Part shown: positions 59,956 through 64,000 of the stretch, in pieces
How the letters are laid out: each line of letters begins with the position of its first letter
Numbering within the stretch: position 1 is the stretch's first letter
DNA from: DASWZN01 sp963841635
GTDB taxonomy: Bacteria; Acidobacteriota; Terriglobia; Bryobacterales; Bryobacteraceae
Direction of reading: 5' to 3'
DNA: 64,000 bases
Assembly: GCA_963841635.1 (NCBI GenBank)
Contig: CAWJDO010000002.1
Location: 4,712,001-4,776,000 of the forward strand
Notes under the pieces: generated by a model
Seen by the model: only the letters and a program-made list of their open reading frames with translations
Told to the model about the DNA's origin: nothing
Databases searched by the model: none
Made by a program: the position numbers and the translations under genes

Positions 59956-60614
59956 ATGGATTTCTTCCCGGCATCGAACGTGTGGATGCCACATTCCAGC
60001 TTCAAGCCGCCCCACCGCCCCGATCGAAGACTGGCGCCATCGGCGGGCAACGATGTGCACGGCTCGCATCCGATGCTCGTATAACCGCGGTCGTAGAGCG
60101 GCAGATACTCGATCTCGTTCACGCGCAGGTAACTCCAGACGTCCTTCCAGGTCCACATCGCGAGCGGGCTTACCTTGACCAGTTCCTTGCCGCCCGGCAG
60201 CCTGTGTGTCTCGACCGGCTCCAGCGCCGCGCGCGTCGGCGATTGCTCGCGCCGCAGGCCTGTGAACCAGACCTCGTAGTCCGCCAGCGCCCGCAGCAGC
60301 GGCTCCACTTTGCGAATCTGGCAGCACCGGTCCGGATGAACTCGGAACAACTCGCCGTGCTCGGCCTCGTGCTCCTGAAGCGACGTCACCGGCAGAACAT
60401 TCACCAGGTTGAGCCGCCACGCGCGCGCCATCCGGTCGCGATATTCGTAAGTCTCCCGGAAGTGGTACCCGGTCTCCAAAAACAGAACGGGGATATCGGG
60501 CCGCACCTTCCGCAGCATATCCAGGACAACCATATCCTCCGCCTGAAAGCTGCAGGTCAGGCAAGCCCGCCCAACATTTCGTTCAAGAATCTCGACAATC
60601 AGTTCTTCCGACAA
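59952..60614 (-). CDS. cysH: Adenylylsulfate (APS) reductase-type CysH
   Basis: About 220 residues. TCSFQAEDMVVLDML is the nucleotide-binding strand; DRCCQIRKVEPLLRAL and SIGCEPCTS provide the CC...CxxC cysteines of a [4Fe-4S] cluster, and ECGIH carries the catalytic cysteine. The cluster marks the APS-reducing branch, whereas PAPS reductases of the E. coli type lack it. It makes sulfite from APS using thioredoxin. TTG 60614 is the likely start, with CAGGAGC 7 bases before it; upstream lies the long inverted repeat. Confidence 0.9.
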   Translation of the reverse strand: MSEELIVEILERNVGRACLTCSFQAEDMVVLDMLRKVRPDIPVLFLETGYHFRETYEYRDRMARAWRLNLVNVLPVTSLQEHEAEHGELFRVHPDRCCQIRKVEPLLRALADYEVWFTGLRREQSPTRAALEPVETHRLPGGKELVKVSPLAMWTWKDVWSYLRVNEIEYLPLYDRGYTSIGCEPCTSLPADGASLRSGRWGGLKLECGIHTFDAGKKSI

Positions 60615-60649
60615 ACGACACGCTCCTGAACAGTCCAACAAAAACAAAC

Positions 60650-60762
60650 TTGGCCACGAATGAACACGAATGCACACGAATAGAACAAACCCTCTTCTTG
60701 TGAGGCCTTTCCTATTCCGAGGCCTTTCTTATTCGTGTTCATTCGTGTTCATTCGTGGCCAA
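60650..60762 (-). terminator. Long inverted repeat between cysN and cysH, possible attenuator
   Basis: Arms 60650-60681 and 60731-60762 (32 bases each) pair with one mismatch; each arm is built of ACACGAAT-type 10-mers. On the transcribed minus strand the hairpin is followed by TTTGTTTTTGTT, as in an intrinsic terminator. The 49-base loop contains a direct repeat, GAGGCCTTTC. The hairpin could partly stop transcription before cysH or be a mobile REP-like element. Confidence 0.7.
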
Positions 60763-60777
60763 TCGTCTTTGGCTTTT

Positions 60778-62535
60778 TCAGATTCCCTCCTGCTCCGTGA
60801 ACCGCGTGCGCGGCAACACCTCGCGGTCTTCCAGCGCCGCCAGGATCTGCTCTGCCGCCGCTTCATCTGACGCAGCCAGATTGTCCGGAGCGAAATGGAA
60901 GAACCGGTCGGCCCCCACCCGCTCTCGCGCCCGCTCGCATTCGTCGGCATCGAGCGTCGGCCCCGAGAAAATCGAGATCAAACCGACGGCGGTCAGCAGC
61001 GCGGCGAGCTCCGGCAGAATGGGGCTCTCCACCTCTCCTGCGATCACGTGCACCTGCGTCCCGCGCTGAAACAGTCGCCGCTCGAGCAGGTAGGCGAGTT
61101 CCTGCCGCGCGGTCAGCCAGATGGTGGCGGGGCGGTGGCCGGCGCGGGCGTATCGCTCGGCCGACGTGAGCCGGCTGGCCTGAAACTCCAGATCGAGCAG
61201 CGCCGCGCGCGCCGCCCGGTCCGCATCGGGTTCGCGGCGCGGCTCCTGGATCATGCCCGCGGCGACGGTGCCGTTGCCGATCGGGTCGATCAGAATAAAG
61301 CTCCCGGTCGCCCGATTCGCGGCATAGGCATCGAAGAACAGCGGCCGCGCCGCTTCAACCGCCACGCGCCCGATCTCATTCAGCTCCAGCCGGTCCGCCG
61401 GCGCCTCCGCCAGCGAGTTGACATCCACCCTGTGGAGCAGCGAAGTGACTGTGGCCGCGATCTGCTGCGTGGTGTGCTTGATCAGATACGGCTGGCCCAC
61501 CTTCAGCGGCTCCGCGCTCATCCACACCACCAGCGCTTCGAAGTGGCGCGACACGTGCGGCATCTTCCCGGGATGCACCAGCATGTCCCCGCGGCTGATG
61601 TCCAGCTCGTCTTCCAGACACACCGTCGCCGGCATCGGAGCGAACGCCTCCTCCAGATCGCCTTCCCAACTCACGATGGATTTCACGCGGCTCGTGCGGC
61701 CCGAGGGCAGCACCATGACCGGATCCCCCGGCCGGACCGTTCCCGACACGATCTGCCCGGCGTATCCCCGAAAATCCAGATCCGGCCGGATCACGTACTG
61801 CACCGGAAACCGCACCGGCCGCTCCGTCGCGCCGTGATCGAGCGGCACACTTTCCAGGTGCTTCAGCAGGCTCTCGCCCTCGTACCAAGGCGTGCGCGGA
61901 CTCCGCACAATCACGTTATCGCCCTCGAGCGCGCTCACCGGGATGAAATACGCTGCCGCAATGCCGAGCCGTTTCAGATGCGCGTCGAATTCCTCGCGGA
62001 TGCGCGCAAACACCTCGGCGCTGAAATCCACTAGGTCCATCTTGTTCACAGCGACCACGATCTGCGGGATGCCGAGCAGTGCCGCGATGAAGGCGTGCCG
62101 GCGCGATTGCGGCAACACGCCGTTGCGCGCGTCCACCAGCACGATCGCGAGGCCCGCCGTGGAGGCGCCCGTGGCCATGTTCCGCGTGTACTGCTCATGT
62201 CCCGGAGTATCGGCGATGATGAACTTCCGCTTCGGCGTAGCGAAGTAACGATAGGCCACGTCGATCGTGATTCCCTGTTCGCGTTCCGCGCGCAGCCCAT
62301 CGGTCAGCAATGAAAAGTCGATCGGTCCGGACGACCGGTTCAGGGTGGAGTTGCGTACCGCCGCGAGCTGGTCCTCGTAAACTCCGCGCGAGTCGAAAAG
62401 TAGCCGGCCGATGAGCGTGGACTTCCCGTCGTCCACGCTGCCGGCCGTCGTGAACCGTAGCAATCCCTTGCGCTGATCCTGCTCCAGGAACGCGTCGATG
62501 TTCCGCACCGCGCCGGTTGCCTCCAGGATCGCCAT
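60778..62535 (-). CDS. cysN: Sulfate adenylyltransferase subunit CysN fused to a degenerate CysC domain
   Basis: 585 residues. The GTPase part has GSVDDGKST (residues 32-40), DTPGHEQYTRNMATGA and NKMDLVDF, followed by EF-Tu-like domains to about 440. It drives APS synthesis by CysD through GTP hydrolysis. The last ~135 residues align with APS kinase (GHRPATIWLT, then LERRLFQRG), but the P-loop GLSGAGKST is replaced by about four residues (ARQE) and later motifs are eroded, so kinase activity is very unlikely. ATG 62535 overlaps the cysD stop (TGATG). Confidence 0.92.
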   Translation of the reverse strand: MAILEATGAVRNIDAFLEQDQRKGLLRFTTAGSVDDGKSTLIGRLLFDSRGVYEDQLAAVRNSTLNRSSGPIDFSLLTDGLRAEREQGITIDVAYRYFATPKRKFIIADTPGHEQYTRNMATGASTAGLAIVLVDARNGVLPQSRRHAFIAALLGIPQIVVAVNKMDLVDFSAEVFARIREEFDAHLKRLGIAAAYFIPVSALEGDNVIVRSPRTPWYEGESLLKHLESVPLDHGATERPVRFPVQYVIRPDLDFRGYAGQIVSGTVRPGDPVMVLPSGRTSRVKSIVSWEGDLEEAFAPMPATVCLEDELDISRGDMLVHPGKMPHVSRHFEALVVWMSAEPLKVGQPYLIKHTTQQIAATVTSLLHRVDVNSLAEAPADRLELNEIGRVAVEAARPLFFDAYAANRATGSFILIDPIGNGTVAAGMIQEPRREPDADRAARAALLDLEFQASRLTSAERYARAGHRPATIWLTARQELAYLLERRLFQRGTQVHVIAGEVESPILPELAALLTAVGLISIFSGPTLDADECERARERVGADRFFHFAPDNLAASDEAAAEQILAALEDREVLPRTRFTEQEGI

Positions 62536-63437
62536 CAGAAATACCCCTCGCGTTTCTTCAGCTCCATCGAACCTTCCTGATCGTGGTCGATCACGCGATT
62601 CTCCCGCTCCGAACGGCGCATGCCCACCAGCTCCGCGATGATCTTCGGCACCGTATCGGCGTCCGACCGCACGGCGCCCGTGCAGTACGTGCATCCGAGC
62701 GAACGCATGCGGCACATCACCATTTGCGGCTTCTCGCCGGGCAGCAGCCGCGGCGCGTACTCGGTCGAAATGAGAGTATCGCCGCGCACGATCATCTCCC
62801 GCATCTTGGCGAAATACAGCGGCACCACTGGGATGTTCTCCAGATGTATGTAGTGCCAGACGTCCAGTTCGGTCCAGTTCGAGAGCGGAAAAACGCGTAT
62901 GCTCTCGCCCTTGTCGATCCGGCCGTTGAACAGATTCCACAGCTCCGGCCGCTGGCTCTTCGGATCCCACTGGCCTGCCCCATCGCGGAACGAGTACACG
63001 CGCTCCTTGGCGCGCGACTTTTCCTCTTCCCGCCGCGCGCCTCCAAATGCGGCGTCGAAACCGCCCTCCGTCAGTGCATCGAGCAGCGAGCGCGTCTTCA
63101 GCAGCCCGCAGCATTTCTGTGTCCCCAGCCGGAACGGATTCGCCCCGTCCGCCAGCGCGCCCTCGTTCCGGTGCACAATCAGAGTCGCGCCGATCCGCGC
63201 GGTGTACTCATCGCGGAACGTGAGCATCTCCCGAAATTTATAACTCGTATCGACGTGCAGCAGCGGGAATGGAATTCTGCCGGGGTGAAACGCCTTCTGC
63301 GCCAGGCGCAGCATGACGGACGAGTCCTTGCCGATCGAGTACAGCATCACCGGGCGCGCGAACTCCGACGCCACTTCGCGAAAGATGTGTATGCTCTCGG
63401 CCTCGAGCTCTTTCAGATGTGTCAGCCGGTTGCTCAA
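62535..63437 (-). CDS. cysD: Sulfate adenylyltransferase subunit CysD
   Basis: 300 residues: MLYSIGKDSSVMLRLAQKAF is the PP-loop that binds ATP, with HVDTSYKFREMLTFRDEYTA, AFGGARREEEKSRAKERVYS and CTYCTGAVRSDADTVPKIIA-type segments following, and the family end LKKREGYF. With CysN it makes APS from sulfate and ATP. The start is TTG at 63437, overlapping the cysA stop as TTGA. Confidence 0.94.
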   Translation of the reverse strand: MSNRLTHLKELEAESIHIFREVASEFARPVMLYSIGKDSSVMLRLAQKAFHPGRIPFPLLHVDTSYKFREMLTFRDEYTARIGATLIVHRNEGALADGANPFRLGTQKCCGLLKTRSLLDALTEGGFDAAFGGARREEEKSRAKERVYSFRDGAGQWDPKSQRPELWNLFNGRIDKGESIRVFPLSNWTELDVWHYIHLENIPVVPLYFAKMREMIVRGDTLISTEYAPRLLPGEKPQMVMCRMRSLGCTYCTGAVRSDADTVPKIIAELVGMRRSERENRVIDHDQEGSMELKKREGYF

Positions 63438-64000
63438 ATGCTGTAGTCCTCCATGAAAATCCTGGCGTCCCGCAGGCTCACATAGACGCTGTCCCCGGAA
63501 GCCACGCGGCTGTCGCGGAATTGCGCGTGCGACATCTCGACCGTCACCGCCTCGCCGGTCTCGGCAACCAGCTCAACCCGCACCTGCGGTCCCGCCGACT
63601 GCACCCGCTCCACCCGCGCGCTCAGCCCCGGCCTTCCGTCGCGCTGCGTGTGTATGTCGAGGTCGTACGGCCGCACGAAGAGGCGAGCGGCCTGCCCGTC
63701 GGCGCTGCCGCCGTCCGGATGATCCAGAACCAGCTGCCCGAAAACCGCCTTGCCGCTCTCGATCCGCCCGTGGAACAAATTCACGCTGCCCATGAAGTCC
63801 ATCACGAACTCGGAGGCCGGGTGGTGGAATACGTCCTCCGGCGCGCCCACCTGCTCGATGCGCCCTTCGTTCATCACCACCACGCGGTCCGCGACTTCGA
63901 GCGCCTCGTCCTGATCGTGCGTGACCAGCAGGCTGGTGACGTGAACTTCATCGTGAAGCCTTCGCAGCCAGCGGCGCAGGCCCTGCCGGACCTTGGCGTC
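63434..64000 (-). CDS. cysA: Sulfate/thiosulfate ABC transporter ATP-binding protein, C-terminal part
   Basis: About 188 residues are inside the window; the N-terminus with Walker A and signature lies beyond base 64000. Visible: DAKVRQGLRRWLRRLH, SLLVTHDQDEALEVADRVVV with the H-loop His, GRIEQVGAPEDVFHHPASEF and the TOBE-type regulatory end. This is the CysA subclass by the GRIEQVGAP and FMGSVNLF motifs. It powers sulfate import and starts the visible cys operon. Confidence 0.9.
   Translation of the reverse strand, partial: DAKVRQGLRRWLRRLHDEVHVTSLLVTHDQDEALEVADRVVVMNEGRIEQVGAPEDVFHHPASEFVMDFMGSVNLFHGRIESGKAVFGQLVLDHPDGGSADGQAARLFVRPYDLDIHTQRDGRPGLSARVERVQSAGPQVRVELVAETGEAVTVEMSHAQFRDSRVASGDSVYVSLRDARIFMEDYSI

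Noticed and set aside
59215..60564. A 449-residue frame extending cobA upstream
   Set aside because: The extension is cysH in another frame; SUMT homology starts at MSKVYLMGAG, ATG 59955.

Overview
ORGANISM. The window is GC-rich and codes densely on both strands. It carries MacB/FtsX permeases of the long acidobacterial type, DUF507, an AsmA-like protein, a PEP-CTERM protein, several GH3 glycosidases, Tat-exported oxidoreductase and isomerase-like proteins, and many short intergenic palindromes. Together these suggest a soil Acidobacteriota member, most like the Bryobacterales/Solibacter group. This is inferred from gene families, not from a marker gene. I saw no tRNA, rRNA, CRISPR array, transposase or integrase. 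LAYOUT. 1-2.3 kb (minus): an Rrf2 regulator overlaps cysK, which overlaps a Tat-exported aldo/keto reductase cut by the left edge. 2.4-5.2 kb (plus): PAS-GGDEF protein, motA and motB form one operon. 5.2-15.7 kb: three secreted GH3 beta-glycosidases, interrupted by an unknown-family gene, a HAD phosphatase and a membrane regulator-like protein. 15.7-23.6 kb: a truncated permease, a WD40 protein, one intact 810-residue permease, a split two-ORF gene, and permease-tail fragments flanking a DUF3800 gene. 23.7-31.1 kb: a large hybrid histidine kinase, small membrane proteins, a CAP protein, an OpgC-like acyltransferase and a YkgJ cysteine-cluster protein. 31.1-37 kb: ispG, DUF2203, DUF507-rbsK, an outer-membrane barrel, TPR and hypothetical secreted proteins. 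37-44.1 kb: a pseudo-histidine-kinase, a HAD mutase, and an xdhC-mocA-AsmA operon. 44.2-54.4 kb: a region littered with short copies of the 3' ends of neighbouring genes; it also holds a SatD/DUF3307 pair, a PEP-CTERM protein, a six-gene operon with three tail-collar proteins, and a two-gene secreted sugar-isomerase unit. 54.5-56.9 kb: a degenerate receiver, a DksA-like protein and a Na+/H+ antiporter. 56.9-64 kb (minus): a sulfate assimilation operon, transcribed cysA-cysD-cysN-cysH-cobA-cysI-siroheme dehydrogenase, running off the right edge. HOW THE GENES WORK TOGETHER. The right-hand operon imports sulfate, activates it to APS, reduces it to sulfite and sulfide, and makes the siroheme that CysI needs. 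CysK at the far left would fix sulfide into cysteine, and the cysteine-free Rrf2 protein beside it looks like CymR. CysN carries a wrecked APS-kinase domain while CysH has the Fe-S cysteines of an APS reductase, so the pathway probably skips PAPS. The GH3 enzymes fit beta-glucan or xylan-oligosaccharide use. MOST UNUSUAL SIGNALS. (1) At least ten genes have a TANNNT box 6-9 nt before the start codon and mostly no Shine-Dalgarno, pointing to leaderless transcripts. (2) Truncated gene copies that keep only 3' ends recur from 22 to 51 kb. (3) The collar-protein operon and the SatD/DUF3307 pair are coherent, poorly described units. (4) The hybrid kinase at 37-39.6 kb has lost essentially every catalytic residue.
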